Translations under genes and position numbers: made by a program
Notes under the pieces: generated by a model
The model's input: the letters and a program-made list of their open reading frames with translations, nothing else
What the model was told of the DNA's origin: nothing
Database searches by the model: none
Part shown: positions 36,744 through 44,973 of the stretch, one piece after another
Layout: every line of letters begins with the position of its first letter
Position numbering within the stretch: position 1 is the stretch's first letter
Assembly: GCA_029719485.1 (NCBI GenBank)
Contig: CP120722.1
Span: 744,001-808,000, forward strand
DNA: 64,000 nt
DNA from: Kiritimatiellota bacterium B12222
GTDB taxonomy: Bacteria; Verrucomicrobiota; Kiritimatiellia; SS1-B-03-39; UBA6053
Direction: 5' to 3'

Positions 36744-37181
36744 TTAGATTTCGAGTAACCGAAGCCCTTGGGTTTTGATGCGATCTGCGAGGCTTTCGAG
36801 ATGTTCTTCACCCAACATCATTTGGATTTCGGCTTTAATGGCTACCCAGCGATCATGTAAGGCGCAGGGGTTGTCGTTGTCACATTTGGAAAACCCTAAA
36901 ATGCATCCGGAAAAATAATCTTCCCCTTCGATACTCTCAATTATTTCTTTGACGTTAAGTTCGGATGTGGGTTTGGCCAATTGGATGCCTCCGGCGGCCC
37001 CCCGGGATGAAATGATGAATCCTTGATCTGCAAGCTCTTTGAGAATTTTGGTGAGAAAGTGAAAAGGGATGTCTAGCTTTTGGGAGATTTCTCGGATGGG
37101 TACGAACTCGCGTTCAGGGGGTTGAACCCCTAAGTAAAGGACGGCGCGTAAAGCGTGAAGACAACGTTTGGAAAATATCAT
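36744..37181 (-). CDS. Rrf2-family regulator, NsrR-like
   Basis: A 145-residue regulator with an N-terminal winged helix (residues 5-75; [19 protein letters not shown] and [13 protein letters not shown]). Three cysteines, Cys93, Cys100 and Cys106 (C-x6-C-x5-C), are placed as in Rrf2 proteins that bind an iron-sulfur cluster, such as NsrR and IscR. Position directly upstream of nirK makes NO sensing by cluster nitrosylation the best guess. ATG 37181 begins the conserved domain; the 27 codons before it have no homology. Confidence 0.85.
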   Translation of the reverse strand: MIFSKRCLHALRAVLYLGVQPPEREFVPIREISQKLDIPFHFLTKILKELADQGFIISSRGAAGGIQLAKPTSELNVKEIIESIEGEDYFSGCILGFSKCDNDNPCALHDRWVAIKAEIQMMLGEEHLESLADRIKTQGLRLLEI

Positions 37182-37207
37182 AGGAAAATAGAGGTGTAAG
37201 TAATTAC

Positions 37208-37219
37208 GACAACTTTGTC
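37208..37219. promoter_or_regulatory. Candidate operator between Rrf2 gene and CopD-like gene
   Basis: GACAACTTTGTC is a perfect dyad GACAA-CT-TTGTC in the 101-base divergent intergenic region. It would allow the regulator to control itself and the CopD-like gene. It shares half-sites with the dyads at 36706 and 41533. Confidence 0.5.
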
Positions 37220-37282
37220 CGCAATTAAGGTTGCAGTCAATGTAAAAGTTTTGTTTATTCACTCAACTTTAGGAGACGTACA

Positions 37283-37789
37283 ATGCAACATCATGTTTAT
37301 ATCTGTTTGGTTTTGATTCATATTTTATGCGCCATGCTGTGGGTCGGAGGCATGTTATTCATGACCTTGATGTTGATCCCGGCCTTGCGGGGTTTGAAGG
37401 ATCCGCAGTTAATGCGCACGCTGATGCAGTCGGTGGGCAAGCTATATCATCGGTGGGGTTGGGGATCATTGATCGTGTTATTGATCACTGGATTTCTGCT
37501 ACTTGATTATAGAGGGATTTCGCATACCCAATTGGCCTCAGCAGCATTTTGGCACTCTCCCTTTGGTACCACCTTGGCATGGAAATTGAGTTTTTTCCTG
37601 CTGGTGGTCGTCTTTTCGGTCGTACATGATGTTTCTGCTATTCGCTCAGCGAAGCGGGAGAACCCGACGCCTGAGCAACGGGCAACAGACCGCAAAGTGG
37701 CATCCTGGTTAGGGCGGGTGACCTTGTTGTTGTCACTGGGCATTGTGGTACTGGGGATTATGTTGGTGCGGGGGAATCCCTGGCTCTAA
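37283..37789 (+). CDS. CopD-like four-helix membrane protein
   Basis: A 168-residue protein with four hydrophobic helices. The opening HILCAMLWVGGMLFMTLMLIP and the later HD and W residues match the CopD/DUF4149-like group of copper-associated membrane proteins. It diverges from the Rrf2-type regulator and shares its promoter region. A copper-uptake or heme-linked role connected with NirK maturation fits, but is inferred from position. AGGAG lies seven bases before the ATG. Confidence 0.7.
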   Translation: MQHHVYICLVLIHILCAMLWVGGMLFMTLMLIPALRGLKDPQLMRTLMQSVGKLYHRWGWGSLIVLLITGFLLLDYRGISHTQLASAAFWHSPFGTTLAWKLSFFLLVVVFSVVHDVSAIRSAKRENPTPEQRATDRKVASWLGRVTLLLSLGIVVLGIMLVRGNPWL

Positions 37790-37842
37790 GGGGCAGGATA
37801 ACTTTTTGGGGAATGCTTGGGTGATTTTTAGGTTGAGGTTAT

Positions 37843-37878
37843 GGGCAAGATGATTTTTGGCAGGATTATTTTTGTGGA
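37843..37878. repeat. Repeat family D, left copy
   Basis: GGGCAAGATGATTTTTGGCA followed by GGATTATTTTTGTGGA. The first 28 bases are identical to the copy at 40296, and a shorter copy is at 40220-40233. The pair flanks the GC-rich island and the RHS/partner genes. Confidence 0.85.
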
Positions 37879-37884
37879 AGTGGG

Positions 37885-38460
37885 ATGAATGACGCGATGC
37901 GGCAGAGGGGACCGGGGCGGAAGCATCCGACGCCGGGCATGTCTGCCGAAGGCATGGATCGGGTGCTGTGGCGGGTGCTGGAGGGGCGGTCCTCTGAATG
38001 GGGGCTGAGCGCCGGGGGTCTTGGGAGCGATACCGAAGTGCATGTTATGCGATGTCGCCGCCCGCCCGGAAGGAGCCTGCGACTGAGGACGGATCAGCGG
38101 CTACGTGTGAGGAGCCCGCGACGAACGAACGCATAACATCTCTTCGGTATCCGCTCCGGGGTACGGAAGCAGGCGGCGTGACAGCGCGCTGAAGCTGGCG
38201 GGGTCTTCCGGAGGTCAGCTTGAGCCGCTGGCGCGACACCTGCGCGGTGCGATGGGGGAATAAATGCGTGAGCAAAGCGAACACCGTCTCGGGGTATGGA
38301 CTGCCTGGAAGTCGATAGGGTCTTTCGGGGGGATCGACTTGCGGGCAGGCCGGGGTCTTATGGGGAGGAGCAGGATACCTGACAGGTTGAGCGAGGGACG
38401 AGCGGCCTGGCGGGGAGCCTGCGGGGTTCAGGGGAGAAGAAGAAGACGCAACTATTCAAA
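37885..38460. other. GC-rich non-coding island with a long imperfect inverted repeat
   Basis: No credible gene is seen between 37790 and 38571. The island is much richer in GC than the AT-rich module beside it. Bases 38024-38051 pair with 38130-38157: ten pairs (ATGTTATGCG/CGCATAACAT), a small internal loop, ten pairs (GATACCGAAG/CTTCGGTATC), a bulge, five pairs (GGAGC/GCTCC). The 78-base loop holds repeated GAGCC(T/C)GCGAC motifs. A second hairpin is at 38303-38350 (AAGTCGAT/ATCGACTT inside GCCTG/CAGGC). It could be a structured RNA, a degraded element or a long palindromic repeat. Confidence 0.6.
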
Positions 38461-38571
38461 GGAAAAGAAGAAAGTGTCAGTTGTTAATATTAGCAAAATG
38501 TTACAATGTACGGGCAGACCCCTTTCCCCACCTTCAGCCTCTCGGCCCCTCATTCTGACCGGCTACACCTA

Positions 38572-38952
38572 TCACCAACTCACCATTTCGCCTTCCAAAG
38601 AAAGACAAATACGATCTTCAACTACCCAGTGACGCAAATAAATATCAGTCCCTGATATTTTTACTAAATAACAGACCGAGTCATCCGTAATTTCAACTTC
38701 AAGTATATCAATACTATGGTCATTTAATTTAGTTTCGATATATTGTTCAGTTAGTGCGCCACTATCAGAATCTTCTAAGTGTTCAGCTATTAATTCCGAA
38801 ATCGCACCATGAGCAGAAAAAACAGCTCTTCTTTTTAGTGTGATAGATAGCCATGGTAACACTAAGAAAAATAAAAAAATAAATACTAATAAGACAGCAC
38901 CAATTTTTGCCGTATTGCAAGAAAACTTCTTAAGAAAATAAAATTTAATCAA
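38572..38952 (-). CDS. Single-pass membrane protein, probable partner/immunity of the RHS tip
   Basis: A 126-residue protein with a lysine-rich start, one membrane helix ([17 protein letters not shown], about residues 18-36) and an acidic soluble domain. A TTG at 38952 overlaps the RHS stop by four bases (TTGA); a TTG at 38973 is the alternative. The gene is AT-rich like the 3' half of the RHS gene and unlike the surroundings. Position and coupling are those of an immunity protein behind a polymorphic toxin, and a membrane location would fit a toxin that attacks from the periplasm. The family is not recognised. Confidence 0.55.
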   Translation of the reverse strand: MIKFYFLKKFSCNTAKIGAVLLVFIFLFFLVLPWLSITLKRRAVFSAHGAISELIAEHLEDSDSGALTEQYIETKLNDHSIDILEVEITDDSVCYLVKISGTDIYLRHWVVEDRICLSLEGEMVSW

Positions 38953-40190
38953 AACACTAAGTCTTCGGTACAATCTAACAGTTTTCGTTTTTCTCCAGAG
39001 GAAGAAGCAGTAACTTCAAAAGAAGACCCTTGAGGATTACATGCCCTGACTAGCTGATCGGTTATCTCATATGGTGCTGCTCCAAAAGAAACTCCTGAAT
39101 CCCAAAAATTAACTTTGTCATGCGCATTAAAATCACATTTAACTTCCGCCTCAATATAATCGCAACAACCTTTGTTTAAACCTCTTTTTGAGCAATTTTT
39201 GGTATATGTAACTGAACAAGTATACCAAAATCTAAACCCAAATATCATCTGGTTAGCAAAATTCCAGTGATTACTTCTTTGTGGTTCATTAACTGAATAA
39301 GTATGAGTTTCACTCTGCCCACATCCCAATTTCAATCCATTTTGATATGCATGAAGATATCCTTTTCCGTATGCAGATTCTCTTATGAATCCTCCTGTAT
39401 CAAACTTTGAAATTTTAAGTTCCATATCATCTCCACTTCCTGCGCGCCAATGATTAAGTAATTTTTGATTAAGTCCGAAAGCCCAACGGTTTAATGCCTT
39501 ATTGACTTTCTTACATTTTTTAGGTGTCGCAGGAAGATCTAATTTTTTCCAAGGGAAATTTCCGAGATAATCAAATTGGTTTAAGCCATCATTACCCACG
39601 AAGGCGTAGAGGTTATATCCCCCTTGTTCTTGCATGGGATCACGATTTGGCCATCTACCTGTTTCGGGGTCATAGTATCTGAAGCCGTAGTAGTAATAGC
39701 CGGTTTCAGCGTCTTGGTATTTGGTTGAGAACTGGTTGTTTTGAATCGCGGGGGATTGTTGGTAGGGCTCCGGGTGCGGTGATGTCTGGGAGTAGTCGTG
39801 AAGGGAGGTAGAGCTGTGTCGTAGTCGTTTTCTTTGGGGTAGGACGATGAGGGGTAGGAGGGCCCAAGTGTAGGGGAGGGCTTTGTTTATGGGCCTGGGA
39901 GAGGTGTCGAAGCGTTGATGATGGGGCTTGTCTGCTGAAGGCATGGTTTGCGTCGTACCCGTTGTTTTGACGTTATCGTGACGTGTTTCCCAGGTTGTGC
40001 ATCGTAGGGCTGATTGAGGTTGTTGATGTAAATGCGGCGTAGACGTAGGTGGCGACGGCTGATGGCGTACTGGCTGTGAATTCGGGGTCGTAGCTATAGA
40101 TGTCTGACCATATAGGGCATAACATATCAGGCGTCCCATCAGGAATAATCCGATGATCCCTGTCTTTTGCAAAAGGGCTGAAATGCGCAT
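38949..40190 (-). CDS. Orphan RHS core-domain protein with variable C-terminal tip
   Basis: A 413-residue protein. A signal-like hydrophobic N-terminus (residues 5-28) and a low-complexity Pro/Ser/Thr/His region precede the RHS-associated core at about 153-210 ([20 protein letters not shown], then [19 protein letters not shown]). The last 200 residues are cysteine-rich and unrelated to the core, as in polymorphic toxins. It lacks the thousand-residue YD-repeat shell of full-length Rhs proteins, so it is either a silent tip cassette or a small secreted effector. The 5' third has different base composition from the AT-rich tip. Confidence 0.75.
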   Translation of the reverse strand: MRISALLQKTGIIGLFLMGRLICYALYGQTSIATTPNSQPVRHQPSPPTSTPHLHQQPQSALRCTTWETRHDNVKTTGTTQTMPSADKPHHQRFDTSPRPINKALPYTWALLPLIVLPQRKRLRHSSTSLHDYSQTSPHPEPYQQSPAIQNNQFSTKYQDAETGYYYYGFRYYDPETGRWPNRDPMQEQGGYNLYAFVGNDGLNQFDYLGNFPWKKLDLPATPKKCKKVNKALNRWAFGLNQKLLNHWRAGSGDDMELKISKFDTGGFIRESAYGKGYLHAYQNGLKLGCGQSETHTYSVNEPQRSNHWNFANQMIFGFRFWYTCSVTYTKNCSKRGLNKGCCDYIEAEVKCDFNAHDKVNFWDSGVSFGAAPYEITDQLVRACNPQGSSFEVTASSSGEKRKLLDCTEDLVF

Positions 40191-40219
40191 GTTTAAAAGT
40201 TAGCAAGGGATCATTTAAT

Positions 40220-40331
40220 GGGCAAGATGATTTCTAGGTGGGATGTCTTGAATGGATGAGCGTCAAATGAGCGTGGATGAGCGGTAGGTTTTATGGGGCA
40301 AGATGATTTTTGGCAGGATTATTGTTGTGGG
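40220..40331. repeat. Repeat family D, right copies
   Basis: A full copy at 40296-40331 (GGGCAAGATGATTTTTGGCA then GGATTATTGTTGTGGG) and a partial copy at 40220-40233 (GGGCAAGATGATTT), in the same orientation as the copy at 37843. They mark the right side of the RHS module, next to the P450 stop codon. Confidence 0.8.
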
Positions 40332-40375
40332 ATTGAGCTTGGGGAGTGGTTTTCGGCTTTTCGATGAAATGAGAG

Positions 40376-41500
40376 TTAAGTGAGTTGCAGAAATAATGCT
40401 TCGAATCCGGTTTCGGGAAAACTGGCGGGTTGGTAAATTTTTCCGGGGTGGATGGATTGGATTTGTGTGAACAATTCTTCCATAAACATGCGCAGTTGTA
40501 GTTTGGCCAAGGGAGCGCCGGGGCAGACATGGATTCCTTTTCCCCACAGAAGATTTTGGTCGGGGTCTCGGTCCCATTTAAATGCGTGCGGACAGGGGAA
40601 CGTTTCCGGGTCCCGGTTGGCCGCTTGCCATACCAAGGTGAGTTTGGTGTTTTCAGGCAGGGTTGTTCCTGCATGTTCTACGGGGCAGCGGGTGACGCGT
40701 CGGTTGGTTAACAATGGCGCGTGCAGGCGCAGAATTTCATCGATGGCTGTTTCTAGTTGTGCTGGATGTTGTCTGATTTCGTTTTGGATATCAGGATGCT
40801 CGGCACAGAAATGAAGGATGATGGCCACGGAGGCAGATAGGGTTCCCACTTCTCCTGCGGTCCAGTTGCGGAGAATGCTGATGATTTCGTCATCACTGAG
40901 GGGCTTTCCATTTACCTGTTCTTTCATCAATTCTGTCGTGAGATCCTGTGGCGCATTTTCCCCTAGTTGACGTCGTTCATCAATTTGAGTCTGCACCATG
41001 GCGGTGAAATGATCGGCCTGTTGTTTGATGCGGTTGCGGTCACCCGTTTTCATGGCTTTGCGGGATTCTTGCCACCACTGCCAGAGATCGTCATGAATTT
41101 CTTGAGGCCATCCCATCCAGGCGCATTGAATTTGTAATACGTAGGGGGTGGCAAGTTCGCGCATGATGTCGGTATCGCCCTGTTTTGCACAGGAGGCGAT
41201 GAGGCGCTTGGCGATGTCGCGGCATGCGGGTTCAAAGTCTTGCATACGCGAGGCTGAGAAATAGGGTTCGATCAATTTTCGAAAGGGGCCATGCTCAGGA
41301 GGATCCATGCCGTTGGGCACAGAGAGGTGTTGGGAAACGGCATTGCTGTAGCGTTCATGATCCGCTAAAATGGCGACCATTTCTTTATGGTTGAGGATGG
41401 GGACGGTGCCGGGAAAGAGGTCGGGCGCTGGCGTCTGCGCATGGATAAAGGGATCGAAGGCCTCCGGCGTGGTGTGGGTAATGTGTGTTGAGTGACTCAT
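40376..41500 (-). CDS. Cytochrome P450 with atypical I-helix
   Basis: A 374-residue soluble P450. The ExxR motif is Glu255-Arg258 (DEILRLHAP); the heme loop LLWGKGIHVCPGAPLAK places the thiolate at Cys326, with Trp in place of the usual Phe. The I-helix reads WTAGEVGTLSAS (213-224) where monooxygenases have AGx(D/E)TT, so the acid-alcohol pair for O2 activation is missing. It diverges from nnrS across a 91-base region with a dyad like that before nirK. Reduction of NO, as by fungal P450nor, is an attractive idea; peroxygenase activity or an unusual oxidation are alternatives. ATG 41500 begins the conserved sequence. Confidence 0.88.
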   Translation of the reverse strand: MSHSTHITHTTPEAFDPFIHAQTPAPDLFPGTVPILNHKEMVAILADHERYSNAVSQHLSVPNGMDPPEHGPFRKLIEPYFSASRMQDFEPACRDIAKRLIASCAKQGDTDIMRELATPYVLQIQCAWMGWPQEIHDDLWQWWQESRKAMKTGDRNRIKQQADHFTAMVQTQIDERRQLGENAPQDLTTELMKEQVNGKPLSDDEIISILRNWTAGEVGTLSASVAIILHFCAEHPDIQNEIRQHPAQLETAIDEILRLHAPLLTNRRVTRCPVEHAGTTLPENTKLTLVWQAANRDPETFPCPHAFKWDRDPDQNLLWGKGIHVCPGAPLAKLQLRMFMEELFTQIQSIHPGKIYQPASFPETGFEALFLQLT

Positions 41501-41532
41501 GAGGGCTCTATAATTCATCTGATATTTTAATC

Positions 41533-41548
41533 CAGATAAAATTATCTG
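41533..41548. promoter_or_regulatory. Candidate operator between P450 and nnrS
   Basis: CAGATAAAATTATCTG has perfect seven-base arms CAGATAA/TTATCTG. A further ATCTGATA half lies at 41517. The core GATAA-AA-TTATC matches GACAA-CT-TTGTC at 37208 with C/T exchange, and its position would serve both divergent genes. Confidence 0.5.
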
Positions 41549-41591
41549 AATTATATTGTCGCAGTTGAAAATGTATGACAACGGGGGGCAC

Positions 41592-42797
41592 ATGAGCTTC
41601 ATCGACATTCAAGGATTGCCCGAATCACCATCTGTTCCTCTCAAACCTGAAGGGATACCCTTATTCCGTTTGGGTTTTCGATTTTTCTTTTTTGCGGCCA
41701 CGCTTTGGTCGGTGCTCAGCTTGGGGCTGTGGGGGCTGATGTACAGTGGGGTGATCCATTTCCCCCATCATTTTATGCCCATGCAATGGCATGGACGTGA
41801 AATGGTGTTTGGGTTTACGGGGGCGGTGATTGCGGGATTTTTACTGACGGCTGCGGGTAATTGGACGGGGTTGGCTATGCCGTCTGGGAAATCGTTAATG
41901 GGCTTGGCATTGTTGTGGACGGCAGGGCGGGTTTGTCCTTTGATTCCGACACTTCCTTTGGTGCTGGTTGGGATGGTTGATGTGAGTTTTTATGTGGTGC
42001 TGGCAATCACGTTGGCGATTCCGTTGTGTAAAGCGAAGCAAGTGCGCAACTTTCCATTTCCGATAATTTTGTTAGGAATCGCGTTGGCGGATGCCTTGAG
42101 TTATGGGCAGTTTCGAAATGGACAGGGGATTGCTGTGGGCACAGAGTTGGGGATTACCTTGTGTCTTACCATGGTGATGCTGATGGGGGGGCGGGTGATT
42201 CCCGGATTTACGAAAGGGCGGATTCAGAAGGCACAAACCCGATCATTTTCCTGGGTGGAAAAGTCTGGCGTGGCTTGTTTTTTGGCTGCCGCGCTGGCGG
42301 AAATCTGTGCATTGCCCGCTTGGGTATGGGGCAGTTTATTTTTGCTGGCCGGGCTGATTCAAGGGTTGCGGTTGTTCGGGTGGTTTACGCCTGAAATTGT
42401 GCATCAGCCCTTGTTGTGGATTTTGCATGTGGCCTATTTTTGGTTGGTGTTTGGAGTGTGGTTGAAAGGACTGGCGGCCTTTGGTTGGGGAAATCCGTTG
42501 TTGGCACGTCATGCCTTAACTGCGGGGGTGTTGGGTAGTATTTGTTTAGGCATGATGACCCGGGTGACTTTGGGGCATACGGGAAGGGCCATGCAAATAC
42601 CGCCCATTACGGTGATGTCCTTTCTCTTCATGCAGCTGGCGGTGATCTGTCGGGTGATATGGCCTTTGTTACAGCCGAGCGGATATTTGTTTGCAATTCA
42701 GTTGTCGGTGATTTTTTGGATTGCGGCTTTCGGGATTTATCTGGCCTTTTATGGACCGATGTTATTTAAACCCAGAATGGATGGTCAACGGGGCTAG
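41592..42797 (+). CDS. nnrS: NnrS family heme-copper membrane protein
   Basis: A 401-residue protein with about 12 helices. The family signature QWHGREMVFGFTGAVIAGFL is followed by LLTAAGNWTG; later conserved histidines occur in PEIVHQPLLWILHVAYFW, LLARHALTAG and VTLGHTGRAM. NnrS lowers nitrosative stress during nitrite/NO metabolism and is usually under NO-responsive control. ATG 41592 is chosen, with a purine-rich GGGGGG upstream; earlier in-frame starts are at 41571 (ATG) and 41556 (TTG). Confidence 0.93.
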   Translation: MSFIDIQGLPESPSVPLKPEGIPLFRLGFRFFFFAATLWSVLSLGLWGLMYSGVIHFPHHFMPMQWHGREMVFGFTGAVIAGFLLTAAGNWTGLAMPSGKSLMGLALLWTAGRVCPLIPTLPLVLVGMVDVSFYVVLAITLAIPLCKAKQVRNFPFPIILLGIALADALSYGQFRNGQGIAVGTELGITLCLTMVMLMGGRVIPGFTKGRIQKAQTRSFSWVEKSGVACFLAAALAEICALPAWVWGSLFLLAGLIQGLRLFGWFTPEIVHQPLLWILHVAYFWLVFGVWLKGLAAFGWGNPLLARHALTAGVLGSICLGMMTRVTLGHTGRAMQIPPITVMSFLFMQLAVICRVIWPLLQPSGYLFAIQLSVIFWIAAFGIYLAFYGPMLFKPRMDGQRG

Positions 42798-42841
42798 GGG
42801 GTGCCTGCTCTGTTTTCCCCATTGTGTAAACTGGAAATGAT

Positions 42842-43222
42842 ATGACACGTGCGGTAGCCTTTATTTTGGCCTATTTGTTCCTCGCCTTGGCGATTATGGG
42901 GGTGTTGTTGCCGCTGGTACCTACGACACCCTTTTTATTGTTAGCGGCTTGGTTTTCGGCCAAAGGTTCGGAAAAATTACACCGGTGGCTGCATCAACAT
43001 CCGCAATTTAGTCAACTTCTGCGGGATTGGGAAAAAGAGAAGGCGGTTTCGCGCAAAAGTAAGGTGGTGGCCGTGCTGATGTTGACTCTTAGCTGGATCG
43101 GCTCGGCTTATCGCATGGATCAACCCTGGGGGCCCGTGGTGATCGGAGTAATCTTGCTCGGAGTTGCCTGTTTTTTGATTACGAGACCTGAACCTCGTAG
43201 CCAAGAAATTGTTGAAAAATAG
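42842..43222 (+). CDS. DUF454 (YbaN family) membrane protein
   Basis: A 126-residue protein with N-terminal helix pair and the family motif LPLVPTTPFLLLAAWFSAKGSEKLHRWL, then a C-terminal helix pair. Members are frequently next to nitrogen-oxide and heme genes, but the biochemical role is unknown. It follows nnrS by 44 bases on the same strand and is probably cotranscribed with it. Confidence 0.85.
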   Translation: MTRAVAFILAYLFLALAIMGVLLPLVPTTPFLLLAAWFSAKGSEKLHRWLHQHPQFSQLLRDWEKEKAVSRKSKVVAVLMLTLSWIGSAYRMDQPWGPVVIGVILLGVACFLITRPEPRSQEIVEK

Positions 43223-43268
43223 CTTTATCAGTGGTTAAAAAGCCAAAACTGGTATAGGAACGGGACAT

Positions 43269-43604
43269 ATGAAAAAAAACTTCTCACTTACTGATGCTGG
43301 AAAACATAAAAACATTGAGCGGCATTTAGATGCGGTTAAAAATGAATTGCGTAAATATTTACGACGGGAAAACAAACGTGCGCTCGCAGATGAGTTTGAT
43401 TACTGGGATTTCGACTGCCGTTTCGGTGAGACCGATGCCAGTGCCGAAGCTATTGTGCCGGGTGATGTGATCAAATGCGTGGATAAAGCCAAGGTGGCAG
43501 GCTGGGATAGTTTTTATATGGAAATTTTGTCGCGTCCCGCGAAACGTCCGAATTATGTCATTCCTAAAACGGATCCTGAATCAAAACCCGAGGAAGATGC
43601 CTGA
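43269..43604 (+). CDS. DUF6172-like small protein
   Basis: A 111-residue soluble protein: a basic helical half (HLDAVKNELRKYLRRENKRAL) followed by DEFDYWDFDCRFG and a beta-rich end. The run of WDFDC after a basic helix agrees with the small DUF6172 family. Its function is unknown. Its stop overlaps the start of the aldo/keto reductase by one base (TGATG). Confidence 0.7.
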   Translation: MKKNFSLTDAGKHKNIERHLDAVKNELRKYLRRENKRALADEFDYWDFDCRFGETDASAEAIVPGDVIKCVDKAKVAGWDSFYMEILSRPAKRPNYVIPKTDPESKPEEDA

Positions 43605-44449
43605 TGAGCGCGATCACTGCCCAAACTACGGTAGAATTGAATGATGGAAACCGTATGCCGCAAATCGGTTTCGGGGTGTATCAGTTAACGGATGCGGCCG
43701 AATGCGCTGCTGCGTTGGGAGCGGCCTTGGATGCCGGATACACACATTTTGATACCGCGGCGGCTTATGATAATGAGTCGATGTTGGGAGATTTTTTTGC
43801 GGGGTCTACGGTTGCGCGTGACGAGCTTTTTATCACCACTAAATGTTGGATCAGTGAATTTGGCAAAGCGCAGACGCGTGCATCCTTGGAGCAAAGTTTG
43901 AAAAAACTGCAAATGGAGTATGTGGATCTGTATCTGCTTCATTGGCCGGTGGATGAAACCATGATGGATGCATGGGAAGCGTTGATTGCCATGCAGGCGG
44001 AAGGAAAAATTAAATCGATTGGGGTGAGTAATTTTTCGGTCGCTCGATTTGAAGACTTCTTTTTTAAACAGAGTGATGTGATTCCTACTGTGAATCAAAT
44101 TGAATCTCATCCACTGCGTCCGCAAGCCGATGTGCAGAGCTATTGCGAAGGCAAAGGGATAGTCACCGAAGCGTATTCACCCTTGGCGCGGGCAGATGTG
44201 TTAGGCAGCGAAGGATTAAAATCTTTGGCTGAAGAAACCGGTAAGTCTCCGGCTCAAGTTGTATTGCGTTGGCATTTGCAACAGGGGCGGGTGATTATTC
44301 CTAAATCTGCAAAACCGGCCCGGGTGCGGGAAAATATTGCGTTGTATGATTTTGCATTGAGTGATGCGCAAATGGCGGTTGTGGATGGATTGAATCAGGA
44401 CCAAACGGTTATTAGTTGGCGTCCGAATGATGGTATTGGTTGGTATTAG
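43604..44449 (+). CDS. Aldo/keto reductase
   Basis: A 281-residue NADPH-dependent oxidoreductase of the AKR superfamily (DkgA/2,5-diketo-gluconate reductase-like). Visible marks: GFGVYQ, FDTAAAYDNE with catalytic Asp and Tyr, ITTKCW with catalytic Lys, LLHWPVD with catalytic His, SIGVSNF and the coenzyme-binding IIPKSAKPARVREN. Typical substrates are reactive aldehydes and ketones. It ends the co-directional nnrS-DUF454-DUF6172 run. Confidence 0.93.
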   Translation: MSAITAQTTVELNDGNRMPQIGFGVYQLTDAAECAAALGAALDAGYTHFDTAAAYDNESMLGDFFAGSTVARDELFITTKCWISEFGKAQTRASLEQSLKKLQMEYVDLYLLHWPVDETMMDAWEALIAMQAEGKIKSIGVSNFSVARFEDFFFKQSDVIPTVNQIESHPLRPQADVQSYCEGKGIVTEAYSPLARADVLGSEGLKSLAEETGKSPAQVVLRWHLQQGRVIIPKSAKPARVRENIALYDFALSDAQMAVVDGLNQDQTVISWRPNDGIGWY

Positions 44450-44509
44450 AATTTGGTTGGCGTTAAAGCGCTGACATGCTTGTCCAAAATTTTGATTTAA
44501 TAGGCATGA

Positions 44510-44960
44510 TCTCTTTTTCGGATGGATGTGGGGATGAGTTGGCCGGGACCTACGGCCCGCAAGATTATGGGTGTCGCTATGCCCAGCCTGAGAAGCCGTT
44601 GAAACGTCTTCACCGACTGGGCTAGGTGGGTCAGGGCTTTCAGCCCTCAGGGATGAGGTGTGGCCGCAGGTTCCGAGTTTAAGATACCCGCTCGCCCCGC
44701 AAGCGGGACTCACGAGGTTGGGGGGGGGTGGCCGCTGCTTTCGAGTTCTAGATACCCGCTCGCCCCGCAAGCGGGACTCACGAGGTTGGGGGTGGGATTT
44801 ACCCGGCCCTTGCGGACCGGGCTTTGGGGAGTCGTCCGTACCGGACTGAAGACCGGGCGAAGGGGCGGCGTATGTACCGGCTTTTGTGGATCGGGCTATG
44901 GGGAGGCGTTGGTCTGGGAGGCGTGGGTTGCGGAGGAGTAATGTCATCAGCAGGGGCGTA
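44510..44960. repeat. Non-coding region with a 68-bp duplication and many short hairpins
   Basis: No gene is seen from 44450 to 44973. Two 68-bp direct copies (about 44661-44728 and 44729-44796) share AGATACCCGCTCGCCCCGCA and contain the hairpin CCCGCT/AGCGGG. Other small palindromes are GGGCT-TTC-AGCCC (44634) and CCCGG-N10-CCGGG (near 44803). The region resembles the hairpin-rich spacer at 14.64-15.18 kb. Confidence 0.8.
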
Positions 44961-44973
44961 GACCCCTCCCGAA

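Noticed and set aside
38041-38139. attC integron site (GTTATGC...GCATAAC arms)
   Set aside because: Pairing continues well beyond the R boxes for another 15 bp and no integrase or cassette genes are present, so attC is unlikely.
37885-38280. Possible small proteins in the GC-rich island or a retron-type RNA
   Set aside because: Frames are arginine/glycine-rich without homology, and no reverse transcriptase is nearby.
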